DNA of 10,470 nt, from assembly GCA_964413055.1 (NCBI GenBank), contig CAYPRB010000016.1:1-10470 (forward strand), given 5' to 3'. The DNA is from UBA3102 sp964413055 (GTDB taxonomy: Bacteria > Bacillota > Desulfotomaculia > Desulfotomaculales > Pelotomaculaceae). The notes under the pieces were generated by a model. The model had not been told where the DNA came from and did no database searches. It was given only the letters and a program-made list of their open reading frames with translations. This document shows, in pieces, positions 1-5,907 of the stretch. The position numbers and the translations under genes are program-made. Numbering within the stretch: the stretch's first letter is position 1; the number at the start of each line of letters is the position of its first letter.

Positions 1-726
1 AATTTTAAAGAGGTTAGTGCCGGGCTTGATTATCTGAAAAAGACCCGGGGCATGGGGTTGCTGACGGGCGAACCCGGCGCCGGGAAAACCTTTGCTTTAC
101 GCATCTTTGCTGCCGGTCTCAATCCCTCTTTGTTTAAGGCCGTTTATTTCCCTCTTTCCACAGGGACGGTCATGGATTTTTATCGGGGTTTGGCCCTGGA
201 CCTGGGGGAGGAGCCCTGCTTCAGGAAGGTGGATCTTTTTGACCAGATCCAAAAAAGGGTCCTCTCTCTGTTTAGGGATAAACGGATTACGCCAGTATTT
301 ATTCTTGATGAGATGCATATGGCTCCGAGCAAGATGCTTATGGACTTATCTTTATTGTTTAATTTTTCTATGGACTCGTTGAATCCTTTTGTTTTGATTC
401 TCACCGGGCTGCCTTCGCTCAAGCACCGGCTGGATGTGGTCCAGGCTCAATCTTTAAACCAGCGGATTATCATGCGTTATACTATGGAACCCATGGATAA
501 AGAAGAGGTGCAGCAATATATTGATGAGCACTTGGAACAGTCCGGGGCTAAGTATGCTCTTTTCGGTGTTGATGCTATGGAAGCCGTTACCTCCTTGTCC
601 CAGGGCTGGCCAAGGCTTATTAATAATATCTGCATTAATTCCCTCCTTTTGGGCGCCCAAGCGGGAAAAGAGTTGATTGATGCTGAGTTGGTACGCCTGG
701 CCGCCAGAGATGCCGGGATCGTATGA
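1..726 (+). CDS. ExeA-family AAA ATPase, transposition-associated type (5' end outside window)
   Basis: The reading frame is open from base 1, so the N-terminus is missing; 241 codons are visible and I would expect roughly 25-35 more residues. The Walker A motif GEPGAGKT lies about 20 residues into the visible part and a Walker B-like stretch, VFILDEMHM, follows about 75 residues later. Family knowledge: this ExeA/MuB-like ATPase architecture (P-loop, LDE box, then a sensor region containing GWPRLINNIC) is named after a type II secretion protein. In Firmicutes it is commonly encoded next to an integrase-core (rve) transposase, where it is thought to act like IstB or MuB in target selection. 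No partner transposase is visible downstream, so it may lie upstream of the window. A terminator follows within 120 bp. Function in transposition is inference; the AAA ATPase call is firm. Confidence 0.85.
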   Translation, partial: NFKEVSAGLDYLKKTRGMGLLTGEPGAGKTFALRIFAAGLNPSLFKAVYFPLSTGTVMDFYRGLALDLGEEPCFRKVDLFDQIQKRVLSLFRDKRITPVFILDEMHMAPSKMLMDLSLLFNFSMDSLNPFVLILTGLPSLKHRLDVVQAQSLNQRIIMRYTMEPMDKEEVQQYIDEHLEQSGAKYALFGVDAMEAVTSLSQGWPRLINNICINSLLLGAQAGKELIDAELVRLAARDAGIV

Positions 727-800
727 GGCTCTTCCCCGGCAGGAGGATAAGGCAATGCTGGGAAGCAACCTGAGCGCCTGCCGGGTTTCTATAAAAGGGC

Positions 801-843
801 GAAAATGGGGGTGAGTACAATCTCACTCTCATTTTCCGTTTTT
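801..843 (+). terminator. Rho-independent terminator after the ExeA-like gene
   Basis: Arms 801-815 and 822-836 form a 15-bp stem (13 Watson-Crick pairs plus 2 G-U pairs) around the 6-nt loop TACAAT, followed after CG by a run of five T. It lies 74 bp after the ATPase stop codon on the same strand. Confidence 0.75.
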
Positions 844-869
844 ACCCTTTGGAGAATAAAAGCGGTAAA

Positions 870-902
870 TCCCGGGGGTTTGGGGGCAGAGCCCCCAAGG
901 GA
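870..902. repeat. GC-rich hairpin, repeat-like
   Basis: An 8-bp perfect stem TTGGGGGC/GCCCCCAA (880-887 with 891-898) has loop AGA and an outer TCCC/GGGA pair (870-873 with 899-902). Hairpins of this G-run/C-run type occur as dispersed intergenic sequences in many bacteria. No T-run follows closely, although a T7 run occurs about 16 bp further on, so weak terminator activity is possible. Confidence 0.4.
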
Positions 903-1238
903 GCCCTTAAGAAGTTGTTTTTTTCTGCCCAAATTAACGGTTTAATTTTTTCTGTAATAGCGTGATTATTTGCAAACAGTTAAGATCTTTTCTTAAATAA
1001 TTTGGCAAGTTGTCAAATTATAACTGAATTTTATGCCCTGATATTTTGAAAATATTTGCTGGTTTAATTTGATAAATCACATAATGCAATAGTAGCAAAG
1101 ATCCATATGAAATGTTAGTTACCCACCTAAAAGAAAAAAATCCAAGTACTGTAAAAAAATAACAACACAAATGCTAAATATTAAAGTACTAATGTTTTGG
1201 TTGAAAAATAAAAAATAGCTGATAAAAATTTAATATCT

Positions 1239-1272
1239 GGACAGGGGGAGCAGGGGCATTTCCCCCTAGTCC
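1239..1272. repeat. GC-rich hairpin with bulged stem
   Basis: GGACAGGGGGA (1239-1249) pairs with TCCCCCT-A-GTCC (1261-1272): 11 bp with one bulged A at 1268 and an 11-nt loop. It stands out as a GC island in very AT-rich surroundings and has the same two-part architecture as the hairpin near 870-902. Confidence 0.4.
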
Positions 1273-1482
1273 CTCGTGTTTCTCTAAAACAGCTTTTTTT
1301 TCCTGAAAAGCAAATAAACCGGAGACACCGGTATTCAAAAAAACAAAGTATCATCCACATGATAGCGTCAAAAACGGAAATTTTTGTTAAATTCTATCAT
1401 TCCATATAAATAAAGCTATTAATATACCTAAATCAAAATAGAGTATCATTGCCATATTAACCAACGGTTAAAGATTGCACCC

Positions 1483-1653
1483 TTAATTGCTGACTATTAT
1501 AGTTACCCAGCGACCATTTTCTCTAGTTAGTTCTTGCCTCATATATTTCCCCCGCCCATCATATACAAAGCCGTTCGCAGGACAACTGATAACGTCCCCA
1601 CCAATATATGAGGACAATCTCACTCCCATTAACCTAGTCTCCAGATCATTCAT
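1483..1653 (-). pseudogene. Small ORF (56 aa), probably the 3' half of an interrupted gene
   Basis: ATG at 1653 opens a 56-codon frame ending at TAA 1483-1485. The product is soluble-looking, with segments GGDVISCPANGFVYDGRGKY and ENGRWVTIIVSN. No convincing ribosome binding site precedes the ATG. The frame is identical to that of the membrane ORF immediately upstream (1681-1914): only a TGA at 1681-1683 separates them, and the intervening codons read through without another stop. I therefore favour one gene split by a nonsense mutation over two genes. I do not recognise the family. An independent small gene cannot be excluded. Confidence 0.35.
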
Positions 1654-1680
1654 GCGTCCAATCTGAAAAACCGTGCCTAT

Positions 1681-1914
1681 TCATAACATAAAAGCTTCAA
1701 TCACAGAAAGTAATAAAAATATTCCTAAAAATACCCTAACCCTAAAATTTTTCATCTCAGGATTATTGCTCAAAAATATAAAATACATCCACCATCCAAT
1801 AGATAGCAAAACTGTTACTTTCCCAATAGAAAAACCACAAGCAAATGATGCCAACATTATAAATATTCCAATTGCAAATACATCTGGTATAATCAAAATA
1901 TATGCTCCTATCAC
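1681..1914 (-). pseudogene. Membrane protein fragment (77 aa), unknown family
   Basis: From a GTG at 1914 the frame encodes two or three hydrophobic helices (IGAYILIIPDVFAIGIFIML; VTVLLSIGWWMYFIFL; VFLGIFLLLSVIEAFML) and stops at TGA 1681-1683, after which the same frame continues for a further 65 codons. Upstream, the frame stays open into sequence belonging to an IS1634 transposase remnant that reads in a different frame, with the junction near 1937. The 5' end of this gene was therefore probably removed by that element. The GTG has only a weak AAAGAA ahead of it. Likely a decayed gene truncated at the 5' end and split by a stop codon. Function unknown. Confidence 0.35.
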
Positions 1915-1934
1915 TTCTTTATGTAAAGTAAGCC

Positions 1935-2192
1935 CTAACTGACCATATCCCGGTCACCGACAAAGACCACCCGGTTTAAGTTGAATCTCTGGCGTACCCC
2001 GGTAATAATCCGGGTGAAGGTGGACGTATCGGCGGTATTACCCGGGAAAACTTTATGGGCAATAGGGAGCCCCTCCCTGGTCATTAATACGCCAATCATT
2101 ACCTGGATCCGGTCCGGCCGGTGGTCTTTGGAGTAGCCGCACCGGCCCGGGTTTTTAAAACAATCACCCTTGATTTTACTGGGTTTGCGGGT
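1935..2192 (-). pseudogene. IS1634-type (IS4 superfamily) transposase, internal fragment
   Basis: The minus-strand frame between TGA (2193-2195) and TAG (1935-1937) encodes a central transposase segment with the hallmarks GYSKDHRPD, GLPIAHKVFPGNTAD and RVVFVGDRDMVS. Known family pattern: IS1634-like transposases have a YSKDHRPDL block shortly after the first catalytic Asp and an Asp in the FVADRGMVS block. Here only about 75 residues remain. The first Asp block and the C-terminal Glu block are missing, and coding similarity ends exactly at the MVS codons, next to the membrane-protein fragment. It cannot encode an active enzyme. The piece is GC-richer than the sequence on its left. Confidence 0.75.
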
Positions 2193-2220
2193 TCAAAAGG
2201 GTCGAAAATGGACTAATTGT

Positions 2221-2355
2221 TTCAAAGTTGAGTCTTACAACAAAAACCGGATTCATTCAGCGACTAAATACCTACCGCCGCTGGAATGTTATCAACTGCT
2301 AAAAAACAACCAGATGGAATTAAAACCAGTTAAAGTTCAACATGTTCCTTGGTGA
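2221..2355 (+). pseudogene. Integrase-core (rve, DDE) transposase, C-terminal remnant
   Basis: The frame ends in ESYNKNRIHSATKYLPP-type sequence followed by ECYQLLKNNQ and stops at TGA 2353-2355. The YN-x-x-R-IHSA-x-x-YLPP signature is the C-terminal end of rve-fold transposases of the IS3/IS481/IS21 kind, just after the catalytic Glu helix. Only about 43 residues are left and the catalytic core is absent. The frame is open back to about 2170, but codons before about 2221 belong to the neighbouring IS1634 remnant and to a possible terminal repeat. Which family it came from cannot be decided from the tail alone. Confidence 0.65.
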
Positions 2356-2390
2356 GCCCTGGAGGTCTTCTGGGCGGCGCCGTCAGGGGA

Positions 2391-2525
2391 GCCTTGACTT
2401 GCCAGGGTCCCCGCAGGTGGTAAAATGAGCTTCCGACGGGGGGGCGTGCGTACTTGCGTACATATTCCCCGGAGCCGCCCCGTCGGTAGTCCCTGGCCTA
2501 CCACCTGCGGGGTGGCAGTCAAGGC
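2391..2525. repeat. Large GC-rich imperfect palindrome
   Basis: The left arm 2391-2441 and right arm 2478-2525 are inverted copies: GCCTTGACTTGCCA against TGGCAGTCAAGGC, CCCCGCAGGTGGTA against TACCACCTGCGGGG (perfect), and CCGACGGGG against CCCCGTCGG (perfect). Short unpaired segments separate these blocks. The apical part (2442-2477) contains a further small inverted repeat, GTAC near 2449-2452 and 2458-2461. No T-run follows. It is far more GC-rich than the flanking DNA. It could be a transposon-borne structure, an RNA or a replication or recombination hairpin. Function unknown. Confidence 0.7.
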
Positions 2526-2617
2526 CGATGCCTTCAGATTAAACAATTTTAATGATACTTTAAAAAATATTTAGCAACAAAAACTAATTGTCCATTTTTA
2601 GGGGGTCAACCCGATAA

Positions 2618-3388
2618 TTAATTTCTTTGAAGCAATGAATTATACCCTAACAACCAGTAGTATTCTCCTGATACACTGATATCACATTGGCCATCTGCAC
2701 TTCCATCAGGGTATCCTAAAGCCTTGTTATCGTCATAAATAACATATGTGGACAGATCATCATCCATAAAATCATAATTTACATAACTTGCATCTGCATC
2801 AGCTTGACACCAGGAAGGATTACCTGACTTACTAAACTGAACCGGTGAACTTAAATACCAGTTCGTTATTCCATGATAAGCATAATCGTCATAACTACCA
2901 TCATATGAAGTAATATTTGAATCATTGTAATGCCAATCTAAATTTGTCCAAATCCAGTTCAAAACTATTCCTGCAGGGTCCCATGACCAAGACTTATAAG
3001 TCACACTAGCATAACTATCACTTCTTAAAAAATTTCCTTCAGATTTAATATCATTCGATTCAAGTATACCAGTTTCGACTGTAAATTCATTCGTCTTTTT
3101 GTTATACTCTATAACACGAAGATTTTTAATGTTTTCATTTTTATCTAAATGTAATTCTAAATGAACTTTATATCCTTGCCCATCATTAGATTTTTTAGCC
3201 TTAACCTTTGAAATACTACTATTTATCATTTTGGGTTGTTTTGTTAAGTCTAACTTAATAATATCTCCATCAACAATGATGTTTGAATTACTACCTAATA
3301 AAGAAGACTCTGCTGCAAAAGAAATTTGATCAAAACCAGCTAGCATTAAACACAATAATGAGATCATTAACAATTTATTAATTTTCAA
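2618..3388 (-). CDS. Secreted protein of unknown function (256 aa)
   Basis: The TTG start at 3388 is chosen because a strong AGGAGG lies 7 nt upstream. Residues 1-25 form a classic signal peptide: positively charged N-terminus (MKINK), a hydrophobic core, and S23-F24-A25 as a signal peptidase I site. The mature part begins with a Lys/Asn-rich region and continues with an aromatic and Asp-rich C-terminal domain (for example SWSWDPAGIVLNWIW, and YDGSYDDYAYHG) with two cysteines that could form a disulfide. I do not recognise the family. The gene is AT-rich compared with the agr operon. An ISL3-family end begins only 39 bp upstream of the start, so the native promoter is probably displaced and expression may depend on the element. 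A diffusible effector or cell-surface protein is possible; there is no evidence for a specific activity. Confidence 0.8.
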   Translation of the reverse strand: MKINKLLMISLLCLMLAGFDQISFAAESSLLGSNSNIIVDGDIIKLDLTKQPKMINSSISKVKAKKSNDGQGYKVHLELHLDKNENIKNLRVIEYNKKTNEFTVETGILESNDIKSEGNFLRSDSYASVTYKSWSWDPAGIVLNWIWTNLDWHYNDSNITSYDGSYDDYAYHGITNWYLSSPVQFSKSGNPSWCQADADASYVNYDFMDDDLSTYVIYDDNKALGYPDGSADGQCDISVSGEYYWLLGYNSLLQRN

Positions 3389-3427
3389 TTGACTTCCTCC
3401 TTAATTTCCATATCTTTTGAATAAAAC

Positions 3428-4076
3428 GGGTTCCTCGCTAATTTATGTGGGTAAACAAATGTTCTCCTGATAAAAGACCAACAAAACAGCCTGGCAAATA
3501 TGGTATATTATGGACATATAGCGCATAGCAGGAAGAGCCTTTACAAAGAAAGAAATGTATAGTTGTTATGATTACTGAAACAGGAGGCTCTTCCAATATG
3601 ATGGATTACCAAACATTATTCGCAACTGCCTTAGGTTTAACTCCTCCGTGGCAGGTACTGGACATAAAGTTTTCCAAACCCAAAAATCGGCTGGATGTAT
3701 GGGTCGGTTTTCCAAAAGGAAGCACTTTTACATGTCCTGCATGTGATCAAGCCGGTATGCCGGTATACGATACCAAGGAAAAGACCTGGCGACATCTGAA
3801 CTTTTTCCAGTACCGCACTTACCTTCACGCCCGTATTCCCCGTGTGAAATGCTCAGAGGGATGCGGAGTGAAACAGATCCAACCACCTTGGGCCAGACCC
3901 GGCAGTGAATTTACCCTGCTCTTCGAATCATTGATTATGGTACTGGCTCAGGATATGCCGGTGTTGTGACCTTTCCCCCGCGTTTATAGCTGGAGTTAAG
4001 TCGTCTTTGCCACAGGCCCAAATGATTTTTGACCGCTTTCACATCATGAAAATCATAAACGCAGCGGTGGATGAAG
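3428..4076 (+). mobile_element. ISL3-family element, decayed copy (left end only)
   Basis: Bases 3428-3962 match 7895-8418 of the complete copy, and 3965-4076 match 8705-8816. The left inverted repeat is intact (from 3428/3429). An internal deletion removes the counterpart of 8419-8704, with 2 filler bases GT at 3963-3964. Everything after the counterpart of 8816, including the right inverted repeat, is missing. The transposase-coding parts are identical to the complete copy by eye, whereas the leader differs: there are 12 extra bases at 3516-3527 and several substitutions near 3555-3568. Confidence 0.9.
3598..4076 (+). pseudogene. ISL3-family transposase, broken by deletion
   Basis: The first 121 codons match the intact transposase at 8054-9277, including the N-terminal zinc-binding cysteines (C46, C49, C85, C89). 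A 286-bp deletion replaced by 2 bases then shifts the frame and produces a TGA at 3967-3969, after MPVL. A later piece (3965-4076) still encodes the SSLPQAQMIFDRFHIMKIIN segment but in another frame. The first catalytic Asp is deleted and the Glu region is absent, so no active enzyme can be made. The start at 3598 follows AGGAGG at 3582-3587 by 10 nt. Confidence 0.9.
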
Positions 4077-4277
4077 ATATCGGACCTGTGCGAGGAGCTC
4101 GATTTGACGAAACCCCCTTATCCTCAAACTTTCTTGCGTTTGATTGGGCTGACTTACTTCACAAACCACTTCTATTTTGCAAAGCCCATTGGAATCACCC
4201 CCATTGTTTTTAAAGCGTATCAAATAATATTAACCATGTCTACCAATATTGTCCAAATGGGTCCTTTTTGTATATGA
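4077..4277 (+). other. Unrecognised coding-like fragment beyond the ISL3 break point
   Basis: Immediately after the ISL3 homology ends, one plus-strand frame reads KISDLCEELDLTKPPYPQTF followed by LRLIGLTYFTNHFYFAKPIG and remains open to 4277. Its composition looks protein-like, with an aromatic-rich hydrophobic stretch, but no start signal belongs to it. It may be the severed 3' end of a gene into which the ISL3 copy was inserted or recombined. I cannot name the family. The remaining bases to about 4320 show nothing. Confidence 0.25.
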
Positions 4278-4319
4278 ATGGGTACATTTCATGTATTAAA
4301 AGTATCTAAAATTTTAGTA

Positions 4320-4350
4320 TAAAAAAAAAGAGAGAGGCATTCCCCCTCTA
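4320..4350 (-). terminator. Terminator of the agr operon
   Basis: On the minus strand, AGAGG (4349-4345) and CCTCT (4337-4333) form a stem with a 7-nt loop, followed by CT and a run of nine or more T. It begins directly after the agrA stop codon at 4351. Confidence 0.75.
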
Positions 4351-5112
4351 TTATGATCGCAACTTCACTCCAAATCTCTTTTCCATTTCTCTGGCCCTGG
4401 CTTTGGTCATAATGGCCGGTTCTTTGGTATTGTTCAAGATTACCTTCCATGTTTTCCTCCCCCAGGGCTGGATTTCTTTCACCATACTTAGGTTTATGAT
4501 AAACCCCCTGTGGCTGCGGAAAAAGAAATGCTCTAAAAGTTTTTGCTCCAACGCTTCCAATGTCTCTGTAGTTTTAAATTTACCCCTGGTGGTGTGTACG
4601 ATTACGAATCGCCCTTCTCTGGTTAAAAAGATAATTTCTTTGACATTTAAAAATATTTTCTTTTCTTCTTCTTTAATCAATATTTTTGCTGAGCCGGCTT
4701 CAGTTTTAAGAGGCTTGATGGATATGCTTTCAGCCTGTTCTGTTTCGGAAAGCTTTGACTTAATCCGCTCCATGGTTTTACGGATCCGTTCAATCTTATA
4801 AGGTTTGATTAAATAATCAAAGGCATAAACTTCGAATGCCTGATGGGTAAAGTCTTCATAGGCCGTAGCAAAGATAATCGTGGTCTGGGGGCTGAAGTCA
4901 CATATTTTTCGTGCCGCATCCAACCCGTCCTTTTCCGGCATGGCAATATCCAGAAAGACGACCTGGGGAGCAAGTTCTTTTACTAACCGGACTGTTTCCA
5001 AGCCGTCTTCTGCTTCGCCGATAACTTCCACATCAGGTATTTGTTCCAGAGCTTTCCTGAGGATGTGGCGCATAGCCGCATCGTCTTCCGCAATAAGTAC
5101 CGTTATCGTCAT
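4351..5112 (-). CDS. agrA: AgrA-type response regulator (receiver plus LytTR DNA-binding domain)
   Basis: This 253-residue cytoplasmic regulator has an N-terminal receiver (about 1-120) with acidic pair D10/D11, phosphorylated Asp D55 in FLDIAMPEKDG, T83 and K103 (IKP). A C-terminal LytTR domain follows (about 150-250, with FFRSHRGFIINLSMVKEI). LytTR domains bind pairs of direct repeats about two helical turns apart, and such a pair is found at 7356-7386. The ATG at 5112 is chosen because AAGGAAGG lies 7 nt upstream; a longer frame exists to 5205 but overlaps agrD and lacks that signal. It is the last gene of the operon, 13 bp after agrD, and is followed by a terminator. The expected partner kinase is the AgrC encoded upstream. 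Homologous regulators without agr partners exist (LytR type), but the operon makes AgrA the best name. Confidence 0.9.
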   Translation of the reverse strand: MTITVLIAEDDAAMRHILRKALEQIPDVEVIGEAEDGLETVRLVKELAPQVVFLDIAMPEKDGLDAARKICDFSPQTTIIFATAYEDFTHQAFEVYAFDYLIKPYKIERIRKTMERIKSKLSETEQAESISIKPLKTEAGSAKILIKEEEKKIFLNVKEIIFLTREGRFVIVHTTRGKFKTTETLEALEQKLLEHFFFRSHRGFIINLSMVKEIQPWGRKTWKVILNNTKEPAIMTKARAREMEKRFGVKLRS

Positions 5113-5125
5113 AAACTTGCCTTCC

Positions 5126-5260
5126 TTAAACCAGGACCTTTCTTTCAGGCGGTTTGGGCTGATACCATAATATAAAACTGGCTGGTTTAATACCCACGGC
5201 TGCAATAAATAAAGCGCTTAGAACTAAGGGGGAAAATAAGAACTTCTTGATTTTTAACAT
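5126..5260 (-). CDS. agrD: AgrD-type cyclic lactone autoinducer pre-peptide (44 aa)
   Basis: ATG at 5260 opens a 44-codon frame ending at TAA 5126-5128. AAGGAGGTG precedes the start at good distance, and the ATG overlaps the end of agrB by 7 bases. Layout of the peptide: a basic amphipathic N-terminal leader (MLKIKKFLF), a hydrophobic segment (about 11-24), a ring region S28-F29-I30-L31-W32, and a recognition tail YQPKPPERKVLV. In known AgrD peptides AgrB cuts after the fifth ring residue and closes a thiolactone through Cys, or a lactone through Ser. The YQP-x-x-P tail resembles clostridial AgrD tails. I infer a five-residue Ser lactone (SFILW, with a possible short N-terminal tail). Too short for most gene callers. 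The exact N-terminal cut and the ring chemistry are inferred. Confidence 0.88.
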   Translation of the reverse strand: MLKIKKFLFSPLVLSALFIAAVGIKPASFILWYQPKPPERKVLV

Positions 5261-5907
5261 TTTCCAACACACCTCCTTTCCTGTTTTCTGGTTATCCAAA
5301 ATAAAAAACCGTCAATTTTATCGATGGTAAAGTAACCCCAAGGGGTAAAACTGAAAGTTTGCACCAGCAGGGCTAATAGCCCGGCCAATATAAAAGATAA
5401 TCTAATGTAATTGGCGAATAAAAGGGCTGCAGTAAATGAAACGATTAAAAATACTATGGTAAGACTCTTAAAAAAAGTCGCTTCTTTATAACTTAATTTT
5501 CTGTAGGGAACTTCGGCGGGAGCCCATAAACAAGCGCATAAGAGTATTGCTAAGAAGCAGGGTAATAAAATTACTGCCAACTGGCCGGGATTTAAAAGTT
5601 TTTCCAGGTTCAGAGCAATCTTGCCCGCAGAAAGGTAGATAATCAAACCGCAAATCAAGCAGCGCAGGTAACTGGTACAGTGCGCGCCGCCGCTTACCAG
5701 GCGCAACAGGCTCCCGCAAGCAAGAGCGATAACAACCTGGGGAAGAATGCTTAAGAAGCAGGCTGTGGTTAAAAGAATGATTCCTTTAATCAGGGCTCCC
5801 AGGATAATTTCCAAGCCGTAGCGTACATTATCGGTTTGGTCCAATCCCAATTCAGTTTCTTTGGTAACGTACTCTGCTATTTTACTGGAAATGCTAACCA
5901 GGCTCAT
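5254..5907 (-). CDS. agrB: AgrB-type accessory gene regulator membrane protease
   Basis: This 217-residue polytopic membrane protein is of normal AgrB length. The family signature RLVSGGAHCTSYLRC places the catalytic pair at H76 and C83, the same seven-residue spacing as the H77/C84 pair of the staphylococcal enzyme. AgrB cleaves the C-terminal tail of AgrD and helps form and export the cyclic peptide. Four to six hydrophobic helices follow the catalytic loop. The ATG at 5907 is preferred because GCGAGG lies 7 nt upstream and it overlaps the end of agrC by 14 bases, suggesting translational coupling; a start at 5961 would lie deep inside agrC. The 3' end overlaps the agrD start. The substrate is almost certainly the AgrD encoded next to it. 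Confidence 0.93.
   Translation of the reverse strand: MSLVSISSKIAEYVTKETELGLDQTDNVRYGLEIILGALIKGIILLTTACFLSILPQVVIALACGSLLRLVSGGAHCTSYLRCLICGLIIYLSAGKIALNLEKLLNPGQLAVILLPCFLAILLCACLWAPAEVPYRKLSYKEATFFKSLTIVFLIVSFTAALLFANYIRLSFILAGLLALLVQTFSFTPWGYFTIDKIDGFLFWITRKQERRCVGKC

Larger units (their letters stand above)
844..1482. other. Gene-free AT-rich stretch with scattered hairpins
   Basis: I find no plausible coding region on either strand: frames are broken by frequent stops and no ribosome binding site is followed by a useful ORF. It contains two GC-rich hairpins listed separately. It also has a small stem TATCAT/ATGATA (1349-1354 with 1359-1364), an ACCGG/CCGGT stem near 1318-1332, and TTAACC/GGTTAA (1457-1462 with 1466-1471) just past the 3' end of the minus-strand small ORF. 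The latter could be a weak terminator but has no T-run. The AT-rich sequence around 1000-1025 (TTGTCAAATTATAAC) could be the terminus of the ATPase-encoding element, but there is no second copy to compare. Confidence 0.5.
2205..2598 (+). mobile_element. Possible internally deleted IS remnant with terminal repeats
   Basis: AAAATGGAC (2205-2213) is repeated in inverted form as GTCCATTTT (2590-2598). The next bases also resemble each other (TAATTGT against AATTAGT on the opposite strand), giving roughly 15 matching positions with small gaps. Between them lie the transposase C-terminal tail and a large palindrome. This would fit an insertion sequence that lost most of its transposase but kept both ends. 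The match is short, so this is tentative. Confidence 0.3.

Noticed and set aside
2197..2204. AAAGGGTC as a further AgrA half-site
   Set aside because: It is a single partial match without a second repeat at 21 bp, inside transposase remnants.
2337..2546. Minus-strand 69-codon ORF
   Set aside because: It runs through the large palindrome, has no start signal and reads as low-complexity Pro/Arg/Gly sequence produced by GC-rich repeats.
3568..3597. Upstream ATG of the ISL3 transposase (also at 8024 in the intact copy)
   Set aside because: The AGGAGG site lies between this ATG and the next, so translation should begin at 3598 or 8054.
4403..5170. Plus-strand ORFs opposite agrA
   Set aside because: They are shadows of the response-regulator coding strand with no ribosome binding sites.
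5113..5205. An upstream in-frame extension of agrA starting at 5205
   Set aside because: It overlaps agrD in another frame and lacks a ribosome binding site, while ATG 5112 has AAGGAAGG at proper distance.
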